Part shown: in pieces, positions 32,926 through 44,294 of the stretch | Layout of the letters: every line of letters begins with the position of its first letter | How positions within the stretch are numbered: the stretch's first letter is position 1 | Origin: Endothia cerciana | Taxonomy: Eukaryota; Ascomycota; Sordariomycetes; Diaporthales; Cryphonectriaceae | Length of the DNA: 64,000 bases | NCBI GenBank assembly: GCA_026119935.1 | Contig: JALRMH010000043.1 | Coordinates: 62,001-126,000 of the forward strand | Reading direction: 5' to 3' | The notes under the pieces: generated by a model | Database searches by the model: none | Seen by the model: the letters and a program-made list of their open reading frames with translations, nothing else | Told to the model about the DNA's origin: nothing | Program-made: the position numbers and the translations under genes

Positions 32926-35406
32926 AGCAGTCTCACCTAGGCTCAACACTGCCACATATCTCAATTTAATTCCAGGAAATGAAAGCTGGTGCTTTGCTGC
33001 GGTTCCTACAACTTGTTGATACAGATATCCGCACCCCTCCTATACCCTCTTCTCCCCCGTAAGACAAAAGAAACAAGGAAAACAAAGAGCTTCAAGTGGA
33101 TTGTTACCAATGACACCGCGGCAAAGACACACTCTCTAGGCAATATCGGGCAGACCCTCAATAATTAACGTCCATGCGTATGTCATCCTCTCAATCCAGC
33201 GAAGACATCTGTTACAACAGGCCCGTGCGTCCTCTCCAGGACCTCCCCCTTTTGAGAGATTCAGTATGTCGCCATATCAGCGGCGTCGGCCGCGTGCGGC
33301 CCGCCCTTGGTCTTGGGCAAGGGCTTCTTGTAGGCGGCGTACGCCAGCACACCCCCGATGCTCTGCGGCGGTTCGGAATACCCCTCCTGCGCGTGGGGGG
33401 GCGCCGGTGTCCCTGTCCGCCACCCTGCAGGAGTCCCCGTTGATGCGCCCCACGGCTTCCGGGGCGTGGTTACGCCTTGGTCTCCACCTTGGGGGGCATC
33501 TGGCGCCGGAGCCACCCTCACCCCCCGTGACTGCGTCCGGCCTCGGCGTTGCCACCCATTGTGGCTGGGGCGGAGACGAGGATGTGGGCGGTTGTGTGGA
33601 AGCCGACAGAGGGAGAGTAATATAGCTCCTCGTAGAGGATCTGGCAAGAGTAGGTAGTCTAATATGTCTGGCCTCAAAGGTTTTCTGTTGGCGGGCCGGA
33701 TCTCTTTGATATGGCCACTATGCTGAGACGCAGGCGGCCAAGAATCCTCGAATGTCCGAGGGAAGTTGCTTATGGTCAAGATATGGAGGCCGTTTCTAGC
33801 AGATGATCGGGCTGTGACTGCAAATCAACTTTGAAACCCTGGGCGGCAGTCGTTGTATCTGGCAATACATAGCGGGATCTTTGGATGGCATGGCTTTGAA
33901 GGGGTTCCTCGCCAGGCTCACGACGATGATATAGGGCTCTGTTGAAGTACTTTCATGAGTCCATCAAATTGGGGGGCCGTGAAACCTTGATTGGCAGCCT
34001 TTTAAGAGGCTATTTGACTAGTGGCAGCTACTTGTGTTATTACATCGCAAGAGAGGATTTCAACAATTTCAGGATTCTCAGCGTCACCTGGGCACTCGCA
34101 ACCTTGTCGAAGTGGATTTTCTGGTTATCTCTCGGGTGTTTATCAGCCTAGCCTCAACTCAAGTGGCTCTCAAGAAAGAAGTCTAGCACGATTATCTATT
34201 AGCATCTGCACTTTGGCTTTACGAAACAAGATGTTATCACGCCAGCTAACCTCCATGTGGCGTTGAATGAGCTCTTTTGTAGCACCTTGGAGGCGTGGGA
34301 TAGTTTACACACACACGGGTGGTCTCGAGTTCACGGTGCTCCTGAGAAGACCACGGAAGATGAGGTGAAACAAAATTGCAGCCCGCTGCTTCTGGTATAT
34401 CCTCGGCCAAGTAACTGCTAACGGTATGCCTCATTAATTGAGCATGCACAGGGTGTTCGCGGGCTCGAGGTCGGCAGCTCGTGGCTCCTGGGAAAGCTCT
34501 CCAAGTTGGAGATGACACTCGATGTCCTGCAAATCGCTACGGTCAGGTCAAACTATCGTGACATAAGCATAGAGCCCAAGACCGAGTACATAGCAGATTG
34601 CAGACGAGCTAGTCTCGTCACCGATCTCCAGACACAGATCAATGATTTTTCCTTCCAAGACCTGGCGTGAGGCATATGATCTTGCTAATTAGAAGCCGAA
34701 ACTTGCCTTGATGGGTTAGCGCTGCTTGGCCTGTGCATACGAAAGATCATGAGTGAGCCTTTACGTAGTCTGGCTCTTTAGCTCTCTGGCTTAGTTAGGC
34801 TGTGGGCAGCAATCAGAGAGCTAGCAAGCCAGCAAGCCAGCAAGCTCTCCGGGTAGGGGAAGGGCTGCTGAAGACTAAGCAGAGCCCGGCCAAAGGCCGG
34901 GCGATGCCCAGGCTCCAGCTAAGCCCCCTCTAAACCAAATCAACTATACTACTAATAATGGTGCTTATACTATGATGTATTGTATTGCGCTAGTAACAAA
35001 TGGCTCCCACGACCGGAGTAGGCTTGCCCACGTAGGCTCCACGGTATTAAACTAGCTCTATCTACCAAGTAGATGGATGCAGTTGTACGCTTGCGAGATG
35101 AACAGAATGCTATCACATGAGATTTGGATTCCCATTGCGGTCTGAGTCTTCTGCGCATTACACAATCTGACAAATGTCTCAGGGGGGAATAACGCCGTCC
35201 TTTACATCTCTGACCGTGCGCAGGCGTGCTTTCCGAAGACGTTAGGATCCTTGATTTCATCGTCTGGTGTAAATAATGGTCGAAAAGACGTGTTGAAAGT
35301 CTTCCTCCCTTATACTCTTCGTTGTACACGTACGATAAGACCCCAAATTCGATCATCCTTTGCGCTGCGCGTCCCAGATTATGGGGGTTGCACTGCCACG
35401 ATAACG
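32926..35406. other. 2.5-kb region without a clear gene
   Basis: A minus-strand frame at 33261-33779 ends in a protein-like stretch (PPQSIGGVLAYAAYKKPLP) but its upstream part looks random, so it may be an exon of a small gene I could not model. From about 33700 to 35400 the sequence looks AT-richer, with short direct repeats (AGCAAGCC-type at 34820-34850) and a GC hairpin at 34884-34902. This has the look of an old repeat relic, but no transposon protein is visible. Confidence 0.4.
34884..34902. repeat. 8-bp perfect GC hairpin
   Basis: GCCCGGCC, a three-base AAA loop, then GGCCGGGC. It sits inside an otherwise AT-rich gene-free region next to short tandem repeats. Confidence 0.85.
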
Positions 35407-37754
35407 ATGAAGTCAGTCTATTCGCGCCCTGCGTGGATTTGCAGGCGTTGCCCGAGCCTGCTCTTTGGCATTCTGCTCATCCTCGCTGTCACCCAAATCA
35501 TAGACCTGGCAGGACAGTTCGGCTACGCTGCCTCGACTTACAGATGGCTATTCACAGCCTCGAAACCGTCTCAGCAGCGTCACCATACCCATACATCCGA
35601 ACAGCCGTATTATTCGATCAAGCCGATAGTTTATGTCTTCCCGCAGTTTCATCCCATCCCGGAGAATGACAGATTTTGGGGTACAAACTTCACAGAATGG
35701 GTAAACGTCAAGAAGGTCAAGTCAAATCCATTCGGGCTGGATACGTTGCACCCTGCGAAAGAGATCGGGTACTACAACCTCCTAGACTATGATGTTCGCA
35801 GGCGTTATGCGAAACTGGCCAGAGACTCGGGGTACGTGATCAGCTACACGCAACATCTCCCTTTGGGACCACCTTCACTCACGCATCACTGCCCCTAGCA
35901 TATATGGTATCGCGTATCACCACTACTGGTTCGGCTATCCGGTGATGGATAAACCCCTCCAGGCCATGCTCAAAGACGGCCAGCCCGATGTCCCCTTCAT
36001 GCTCTCCTGGGCCAACGAAGCCTGGACGGTCCGGTGGGATGGCATCGCCAACGGAGACGGCACGCTGCTCGCTCAGGACTACGGCAACAGCACCGAGTGG
36101 CGTCGCCACTTCGACTGGATGGCCACCTTCTTCAAGCACCCAAACTATATCCGCTCCGCTGGCAAGGTTCAGCTCGTCGTCTACTCGTCTAGCTTGATGG
36201 GCGACGTAGGAAAGCGAATGTTCGCTAAGTGGCGCCGGTGGGCTGCGGAGGACCCTGGCATCGGCGGTCTAGATGTCATTGAGACGGCTTGGGTCTGGGA
36301 CTCTCCGCCGGAGCGTGGACACACTGATGCGACCAGCGAGTTTGCGCCTCACTCCGGAGGCGGGTTCGATATGACCTCGTGGGAAAGAAATCCTCGGGTG
36401 AGCACAGTGCATCACCGTGGTGTGCTGGTCTGCTGGGACAATACACCGAGGCACGTACATGATGGTACGGCCAGAAGTACGGTCTGGGTACATCCTGAGC
36501 TATGGAAGGGTGAGTTGCAGCAATCGCCATTCAAAATCATAATGCATAACTTGCTAACAAGACTCGGTAGAGACCCTCATCGGCATAATGCGTCACATCA
36601 AGCTAGACCCGAATCCCCGAGGCCAAGAAAACTTTCTCTTCGTCAATGCGCTCAACGAATGGGGTGAAGGAAATGTTCTTGAGCAGTCTGTACAATGGGG
36701 TGCCAGATTCTCGGAGGCCTTCCGCGCCGCAAAAGACTACGCCGACCTTGCTCTTCCCTGGGTTGAGGATCTCATCCGGCAGGGTGAGGAGTTGGAGCCT
36801 GAAGTTCTGGACGAGAAAGGTCAAGTCGACGTCTGCATCATAATCCGGGATTTCTCCGGTTCCAAGCCGTGGACCGACGTATGGCAGCTGTCACACACGC
36901 TGTGGTCGCTACAGGCACAACACAATCCCAGGTGGCGGGCTGTTGTCGTGCCCGTGGGCGAGGAAGTCGGCATGCAAGGCATCGAAACGCAGGTGCTGGA
37001 CACTTACGATCCGAGAATCAAGTCCTTTGATATACCTAATAACCTACGCCACGACAAAGGTTCTAATACGTTTGACGACGTGACCGACTGGGTCATTGAC
37101 AAAATCGACGACCTTAGTCCGTCTTGCGGAAAAGCCACCTACATGTTGATCACAAACGCGTCGACGACTTATGAGCCTCATACGTTCGATGTTGCGCCGG
37201 GGAAACGCACAGATATTATCGGGCTCAACTTCATATCCTCCAAGACAATGGAATTGCAGGACCAGCTCGAAACAAATCTGACGTGGGATCAGCGATGCTC
37301 CCGGTACTCGGAAAAGACTCCTCTGCAGATGTCGCAGGCGATGCTACCAGAGTACAGGGTGCTCGATGTCAGTGCTGCGCTGGTCAACCTCGGCCGCTGG
37401 CGCAAGGAGGGGCATCTGTTCAGGGACGCTGCCAAAATGTATGGGGATAGCACTGGGAAATTGACAGAATTAGAAAAGCGACGCGATGAGCCCTGGGCAT
37501 GGTTACCGCCAACGAGCTCGATGTATGATGTTATCCATGCCGGCACCTACCCATCATGTGGTCGCAGCGGTCGCTTTTGGTTTGACGGGCCGGATGTGGG
37601 TGGATTCAACTCAGGTTGTTACAGCGGTGAGTCCTTCCAGTGGACTTCTGTTGGCGACAATATTCCGACCAATTGGGACTACCAAAGATTCAAGGAAGAG
37701 GATCCATACTGCGTTCGGCTGTCGGAGAGGACATACGAAAGGTATATTGTCTGA
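35407..37754 (+). CDS. WbsX-like glycosyltransferase-family membrane protein
   Basis: A type II membrane protein: a short cytosolic N terminus, one membrane segment at about residues 20-42 (LLFGILLILAVTQIIDLAG), then a luminal domain of the WbsX family (related to GH99), known from bacterial O-antigen and surface-glycan loci. Family landmarks are IVYVFPQFHPIPENDRFWG, NFTEWVNVKK, GIAYHHYWFGYPVMDKPL, PFMLSWANEAWTVRWDG, and LFVNALNEWGEGNVLEQ. The model has exons 35407-35831, 35899-36509 and 36571-37754, introns of 67 and 61 bp (GTACGT..CCCTAG, GTGAGT..CGGTAG with a CTAAC branch), consistent phases and 739 aa. The last 330 residues form a second domain I do not recognise. Its role in fungi is not established; a Golgi glycan function is inference. 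Confidence 0.88.
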
Positions 37755-39454
37755 TAATGTGGTGGCACCTTTGACGACTCCTGGTCCTCCGAGGACAGAA
37801 GTGACGAGGCAAGGGTGGGCGAGGAACTCCTGTGAGTCCTTATGAAGAACAATGACGAAAGCAAGGGTTAGTAAGCCTCACTTATGGGCCGAGTCTACAG
37901 TTTGGCCACCACAGTTGTGACATATCTCTGCCTAGCACACCGCGGACGGACTCACCTGGTACCGGTCTCTGTGGTCGAATTTCAATGGACTGCACCGGGC
38001 TCCAAAATCTACGCACAACCTACTCGGCTAACAAAGAAGGCATCACGTAATGTAAGAGCCATTCCGAATGGAGAATTCATCAGTTCCCGCGCTCTTCACT
38101 CCTGGTTCTATCAAGGATCTGTCGTGCGAGAAGCGGCACGAGCAAAGAACAACCATTAATAACGCCTTGCTCTGATTTGTCTCTAGCTACTCCCAGCTAT
38201 AGCATGATTGTAGATACTCATAATTATGGAATAGGAAGGCTGAGGTTCCCTGTGACTACGAGTACACATCAACTGATACATAACATTCACTCCGCATCAG
38301 GCAAGGTTCGCAGCAGGACCAGGCTTGATATTGGCCATAACATCTTTCACATGTCTCAGAACTCTCGACACGCAAGTTTCACTGGTGACGGGGATCATTA
38401 CGTCTTTTCGAGGGTTTCCTAGTACTGCGTGTTCCGGTAGAAAATGATAGCATGTAGGGCATGTCTATGGTAAGAAACAGGAAGACCACCCCTGAATATC
38501 TTTCTTCGTCCATAACATGTTTAGTTGAGGGCTATTACCTGCAATCCGTACCACTTATTTGTCTTTGACCACGCGCAAGGAGGAATGCTGAGTACATGGT
38601 AGGAAAAGGTCGTATCGTGAGCACAACGACCGGAACACAGAGTACCTTGCCTTCAGATCAACAGGCTATCCGGAGGTGATGCTGGGCCTAGGCCTCACGA
38701 GATTTGGATTTGAGATTGGAGATGAGGAATCTGTGATTGTAGACAAGAGTCTTAGTGGCACTAATGGTGTATATAAGTTTCAGCCTCAGTAACTACGTAC
38801 GTAGTCTATATACTAGAGCCCCTTCGGTCTGGACCCATGGCTTCAGCTTTAAGCAAGAGCAGCTTAGCGTCGAGCCACCCCCTCTTCGAGTTCTCAAGCA
38901 CTAATCATGTGTCTGTATGGATTCAAACGTCCGGCAGATTTCTCCAGAGCGGCTCGAAGTGAAAGTCCGGCTTAAGTATTTGCCCCACAGCCGACTATTC
39001 AATACCAACTAGCTGGTTCCGGCGATTAATAGACATGTTTTATGTCTTGGCCCCCTTCCACCTAACACCATCCGGGCCGGGCGGGAGCTGCGGAAGAAGC
39101 CATACCTTCGATGAAGATGGCTGTACATATGGCTCAACATTGATGAAAACTCGTGGTTATGATCATAAGGTTGCAAATCATGAGGCGAACAATGATTGTT
39201 GGCAAACCGCTCAGAGTTCATATCAGCCGTGTTTGTTGACTTAGCCTACTACACATGAAACAGCTGCCAAGATGCAGAGGTGCGGGTGTACTCTTTTATC
39301 ATGGGTTTGTCGCTCACACCCGGCGTGTGGTGTCAATCGTCTCTGTTATCGACTCGTTCATTCCACAACGGATGGCGTGTCCAGAGGACTTACAGATGCG
39401 ACCCGCTGTGGTACGGTTTAGTGATACCAAAATTCCTTAGGCGGGAACATACTG
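37755..39454. other. 1.7-kb stretch, AT-rich, mostly gene-free
   Basis: No supported gene from 37755 to about 39250. From 39255 to 39454 there are frames that may hold the 5' exon of the lysophospholipase locus (a CPEDLQMRPAV-like stretch near 39370-39410 resembles the conserved N-terminal Cys-Pro segment), but I could not splice it with confidence. Confidence 0.35.
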
Positions 39455-41476
39455 TTGACTGGGACTGCAGAATCTGTCTCCAGAAGAAGAAGTCTAGAGG
39501 GAGCAAAGATTGTCGGAGGTCGTAAGCTCTTTGTGAAGTCTTACCTGGCTAGCGTGAGCATCTCGGGCTTCGACACAGAAACGTATCTCAGCAAGCTCAA
39601 TGCGACGAATGCTCTCCCGTCCTCAGCCTCGCTGTCTCTGGGGGCGGCAGTACCTCCGGGATGGGTGGTCTAGGAGTTTGGCAGGCATCTGGCGGGCGTT
39701 ACGAACGGGCCGTCAACGTGGGCACCGGTGGCATTGCCCAGAGTCTCACCTATCTCGCCGGGATGAGTGGCGGCGGTTGCATCACAGCCTCAACTCTGTA
39801 ACATTCTCATACGCAGAGCCGCTGCAGTCTGCTGTGCTCAAACTCATGATATCACAGCGCCAGCAACCAGTACACCACAGTGGACAACATAAGGCAGGCT
39901 GTGAACTTCTCTGAGAATTATGAGGTGGGCCCGAATGACAATCTCTCGGAGTATTACACAGATCTCTTTGAGAGCAGCCTCGCAAAACAAGAAGCCGGCC
40001 TCCCAGTGTCCATTACGGATGTATTTGGACAGTTTTGGCAGATGTACCTTCCCAAGCCGTGGCAGAATAGCTTGTTCTCGGACCTCGCCTCTCAAAATAC
40101 TTCTTTCTCCAATGGGACTGGGCCCATGCCAATCCTCAGCCTTGCAGATGTAATACCCGGCGCGTCACCAAATAAGGGAAATCTGTTGTACCCGGGCCGC
40201 AACTCTACAGATGGCTTCAACCTGACCGAGTACGAAGTCACCCCGTTCGAATTCGGAAGCTGGTTAGGAGGGCGTGTGCAGGGCTTCATGCCGCTTCAGT
40301 ACCTAGGAACTTCGATGCCAGCTGGAACTCCTTCGGGAGTCACCTGTGTCACTAGCTTCGGCAGGTTCACCTTTCTCCGGGGAGCGACCGCGAACGCCTG
40401 TAACTTCTGGTTTATTAGTGATTTATTTGTCATTGCGCCATTCGCTAAGCGAGCCCTATCTACCATCTACAGCCTCGTGGCCCGGCAAGACACAGGTGCT
40501 CCAGGCGACGTTATCATTCCACCGGAATGGGATGATGTTGCGAGCAGGGGCCTCTTGTTGGTCCACAAAGACCCATTTCTACAGCGCTCTATATATGTAT
40601 ATATTCGAGCAACTTCCTTCCTTCCTTTTGTCTCATACAATAGAACAGCACAAGGCAAGCCGTTTATTCAACTATCGCTCGCGCCTGCTCGTCACAGATG
40701 ACAATATCTTGGTAGGGCTTGTAAACACGACGGCTCAGACTTTCAATCAAGATTCTACAAACGTCTCTGGTCTACTTCTAGTCGACGGGAGCGACGCGGG
40801 AGAGAGGGATCCTTTGCGGCCCCTTATGATCCCCCAGGGGAAGGTGGATTTGATTATTGTATATGAGGCTACACTTGACGCGCTTTACGGCTGTAGGCAG
40901 CTTCAAGCTTCCCTCCAGTCCTTGCGTATATTATCTGACTGACAAGTCCAATCAGGGAACGATGGCGCCAACCTCATCAACTCTGCGCAGGCCGCTCATC
41001 AAGGAGGCATCCCTTTCCCCAAGATCCCCACCGTGAATACTCTTGTCCTTCGTAATTATACTCGACGACCGACCTTCTTCGGGTGCATCGGCAGCGTCGA
41101 AACGCCTATGCTGCTGTGGCTGCCCAACTCCCCATGGTCTTCCTGCTCCAGTTACAGCTTCAGGATGACAGCGTTTACCGATAGCCAGCTGGATGTGACA
41201 CTTCAGAATGCCTTTGATCTAGCGACTTACGGCGATGGCAAAGTGTCTGAGGGCGGGGGTTGGTCTACTTGTCTAGCTTGCGCCGCAGTCAAGAAGAGCG
41301 TTGTGAGGGTAGGCATGGGACTGCCAGAGGTCTGCGGCCAATGTTGGACGCGCTTCTGCTGGGACGGGAAGGAGGAGGACGGAGAAGTAAACCTCGAAGA
41401 GGCCTTTGATCTACCACTCCGTTTGAATTCTACCTTGACGTACTCCGAGTGGTATAACACCACTCGGAGTACGTGA
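39455..41476 (+). pseudogene. Lysophospholipase/phospholipase B (PLAc domain), with frame break
   Basis: Fungal PLB homologues hydrolyse acyl chains of phospholipids outside the cell. Matching segments are YLASVSISGFDTETYLSKL, then LSLAVSGGG and LTYLAGMSGGG (nucleophile Ser), FEFGSWLGGRVQGFMPLQYLG, LLLVDGSDAGE (catalytic Asp) and a C-terminal RRPTFFGC and CWTRFCWDG. Introns that keep frame are about 39799-39870 (GTAACA..TCACAG) and about 40893-40956 (GTAGGC..AATCAG, joining LYG-W-NDGANL); a third probably lies near 40598-40649. Frame is lost at 39616-39618, where one missing C in a C run would explain it, and perhaps also near 39490. The oxyanion Arg of SGGGxR is replaced (SGGGST). The 5' end and signal peptide were not found. 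It is a decaying or highly divergent gene, or carries assembly errors. Confidence 0.7.
41438..41474. repeat. Perfect 16-bp inverted repeat across the PLB stop codon
   Basis: Arms 41438-41453 and 41459-41474 are exact reverse complements (ACGTACTCCGAGTGGT) around a 5-nt ATAAC loop. The second arm's last base is the first base of the TGA stop of the lysophospholipase frame. The RNA would form a strong hairpin. Confidence 0.95.
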
Positions 41477-41859
41477 TCCTACTTAAGTGTTTCAAGGCTA
41501 CAGGCCTAGTCAGCGGCATGTAACCGAAGAACACACGCGATTGCTGAAGACGCAACCAAGCAACCTATCGGTATAAAAGGTGAATGCTGTTACTGAGGAC
41601 AGGAGGCATGAGTTCCAGGACAGAACTAGTTGGCCGCTCTCTGGCCCTGCGCGATCTTGATGCACCGTCACACTCCTTTATCCTTTACTCTCGTTTCCAA
41701 TGGAACTGGCTTTTTTCTGGCTGCCGCTAGCTCTAACCCAAGAGACTCTGAGTGACACTCATTTACAGACCGTAAAAGATTCTTGTCCTGGTCTGTGTTG
41801 ATTTCAAAAGGAAGAAAACGAAAAGAAGAGGGAGGGGGGACATAGACAGATGGGGGCAA

Positions 41860-41886
41860 GGGGGCCGGGGGCCGGGGGCCGGGGGC
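41860..41886. repeat. G5-CC x4 tract, G-quadruplex-like
   Basis: Four runs of five G separated by CC lie at 41860-41864, 41867-41871, 41874-41878 and 41881-41885. This fits a four-stranded G-quadruplex on the plus strand. It lies in non-coding sequence 385 nt after the PLB stop. Confidence 0.85.
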
Positions 41887-42099
41887 TTTTGCAAGTCTAA
41901 CGCCGCCTGGGCTGAATTCCTCCATACCGAATCCCGCAATGTAAACAATCAATCTGTCAGGTGATGTACAGAGATATGCCTCACTGAGCTTGCTACTGCA
42001 TCTTAACAACGCTCTGGAAGGCGCTGTATCGTAGCACTGTAGCTTTTCCTGCTTAAGGAGAATCCTCGAGGTCGTCCACAACAGGACTCAGAACAGTTC

Positions 42100-42604
42100 T
42101 TAACCAGCATCCTGGGCAGATACATGCTTATTACTGAGCGGTATCAGTAATTTCCGCAAGGACATCCTCGGCTTATGGACAATAGGCCACTTACCTGCTG
42201 GCAGCGAAGATGCTACCTCCGACGCCACCCCCGACCACGGCCGCAATAATGACAATGATGAAGAATAGAACAATGACGAAGGTAGACTGAGAACAGCCAC
42301 AAATCATCCTCCGCTTCTTTGAACCTCCGTTAGCTTCACCAGTCTCGACGTCGTCGAGTTGATTGGGGGCTGGCTGATCGTCGATTCGAACTTGTGGACG
42401 GCCATCCGGGTCAGGCTTGCGGAGCCAAGACGAGCGGGTGTTGCTCGCCGTGGGTGGCCGATCTTCTGAGGAATGATGATGTTTTCCACTCGGAACTGCC
42501 AGTGAGAAAGACGAGTCGGGTGGTTCTCTTGGGGTAGGTGGTTCGACGGGGAGGTAAGCGGCTTCTTTCGAGGAATCTTCCATGGTTCTAGATTTGACTG
42601 CCAT
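42100..42604 (-). CDS. Small single-pass membrane protein, hypothetical
   Basis: A 147-aa protein of unknown function. Exons are 42604-42195 and 42133-42100, joined by a 61-bp intron (GTAAGT..GCTCAG). The N-terminal 100 residues are polar, Pro/Ser-rich and disordered; then comes a basic KKRR stop-type cluster, two Cys (MICGCS, possible palmitoylation) and one membrane segment (STFVIVLFFIIVIIAAVV) running into a glycine-zipper GGGVGGSIF, followed by a short tail NKHVSAQDAG. This architecture is common among fungal plasma-membrane hypothetical proteins. A C12 tract on the sense strand lies 82 nt upstream of the start. Start at 42604; a second Met seven codons later is possible. Confidence 0.65.
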
Positions 42605-42686
42605 GTTGTTAGAGTTGGTCTATAATGGTCAATATGAAGAGCTGGCCTGATACAGCCTTAATCTTCACAATCAAAGTTTATTTGTA

Positions 42687-42698
42687 GGGGGGGGGGGG
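42687..42698. repeat. G12 tract (C12 on the sense strand upstream of the membrane-protein gene)
   Basis: Twelve consecutive G on the plus strand, beginning 82 nt upstream of the start codon at 42604. Confidence 0.9.
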
Positions 42699-44294
42699 CA
42701 GAATTATGAAAACAAGAGCAACCCGGCATTTAATATTGTAGAGTTTTGTATCCGGGTCCAGACAGTCGAGCACAGAGTTCTCTGGTATGCTGAATCAAAA
42801 CTGCCTTGGAATGCAATAAACCCCTTGCTCCGGCGCACGACAGACGTTTTCCCTGACATATCACGACTGCCGCATTCTAAAGCTCAGTGCCGAATTGCCG
42901 CGCCCGTGCGATCCTGCAGATGACACAGCCGCGCGCAGCCCCAGCCAGGATGCCTAGAAACATGCAGCGTACGGCTGTGTGCACCAATGAGACTGACGAG
43001 GCACGACATGTTTAGAACACTAAGGTGCCGTCGGGCGCCAAGAAAATGGCGCAAGAGGAATTATTACACAACGCAAAAGCCGTTTCGGCATATCTCTGGC
43101 TGCGGGCGCTGGGTGGCTGGCGGCCTTGCATGGTGGCCGGGCTGAAACGAACATGTCCTTGTGTCACTGGCCTTGTGTCACTGGTGTCGTTGCATCTCAA
43201 CGTGGCTCTACGGGGAATAGTAGGACCCAACAAAAGGGGCTGGTTCTCAGGCTGTGCTTGTGTCACGCTCACCTCGTCTATTAGATATGACGTCCCTCCT
43301 CTCCAGAGGCTGTGATACTAGCTGCATAAGGTATCGTCAAGGTACGCCTCCTGCTCCCATATCAATTCACAGCAAATAATTCCTTGCAGCCTTGAATTTT
43401 GCCGCTATCTAGTTTTGTGGGAAAACCCTTGCTAAAGGCCTTCATCACAACCACGTCTTAGATTTGCACGCCCTCAGGCAAGTCAAACCCCGTCCTCTTG
43501 GAACTTTGAAGTCTCTAATAGTGACCTTGGCGCCTTCAACACTTCTAAGTTATCGAAGGCATAAAAAAAGGGTCTCATTTGCCCTGGGCAGGGATGAAGA
43601 ACTAGACATGTGTCAGAGTACTTATACACACCGGGACGGCTCTCCCGAGGCAGCTGTTTGCCTGAGTGATGCTTTGACTCACGTGGGCATAGGCACATAT
43701 CCCAAGAGAAAATATCACGCAGCTGTCAGAAGAGTCTTGGCTATCGATTGGCTTGATAATGCCAGTTTTGAGTCACTGAATGCACATGACAATTATTTGG
43801 TTGCATTAAACCGTAGACACTGCCGGAGACTAGTGCAAGCAGCTCGCCTTCCGAGAACGACTCCTAGTGAACTGTCTGCAACAGATACGTACGCAGATGC
43901 AAGAGGTTATAAGCGGTGTGTAACATGCACTTGGAGGAGAGGAACGCCACCTGCAACTTTCGTGCCGCTCGACATTCAATGGCTGGTAAGAGACCTGGGG
44001 CTTGGATAGACAACGCCACTATACTACTGTTTTGCATAATCTTGTGTTCCTGGGCAGGTCGCCCGGTAGCGGCGCCCAGACGAGGTACTGGTTCGTCGTC
44101 CCGCAGCAGGAGCGTAAGATGCTCAATAGAGCCTGGATATCATTCGTACAGTCTATATAGTTGGAGGGTATCATATGCGCTTCTAGATGAGCATCCCAAA
44201 CGCCAAGAGACCCGTAAACCACTCATCTAAACCCGCATACCGGAACATTCATGACACTCCCACTTTTTGATTCCGCATCTCATCTTCATTACGG
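42699..44294. other. 1.6-kb region without a supported gene
   Basis: A 181-codon plus-strand frame at 43464-44009 starts at a TTG and has no recognisable content. The 14-mer CCTTGTGTCACTGG is duplicated in tandem at 43157-43184. I see nothing else. Confidence 0.4.

Noticed and set aside
33261..33779. 172-codon minus-strand frame with a protein-like end
   Set aside because: Only the last 35 residues look natural and other frames across the same stretch are equally open; kept as a note, not a gene.
43464..44009. 181-codon plus-strand frame
   Set aside because: It starts at TTG, its translation shows no family pattern, and there is no splice or promoter support.
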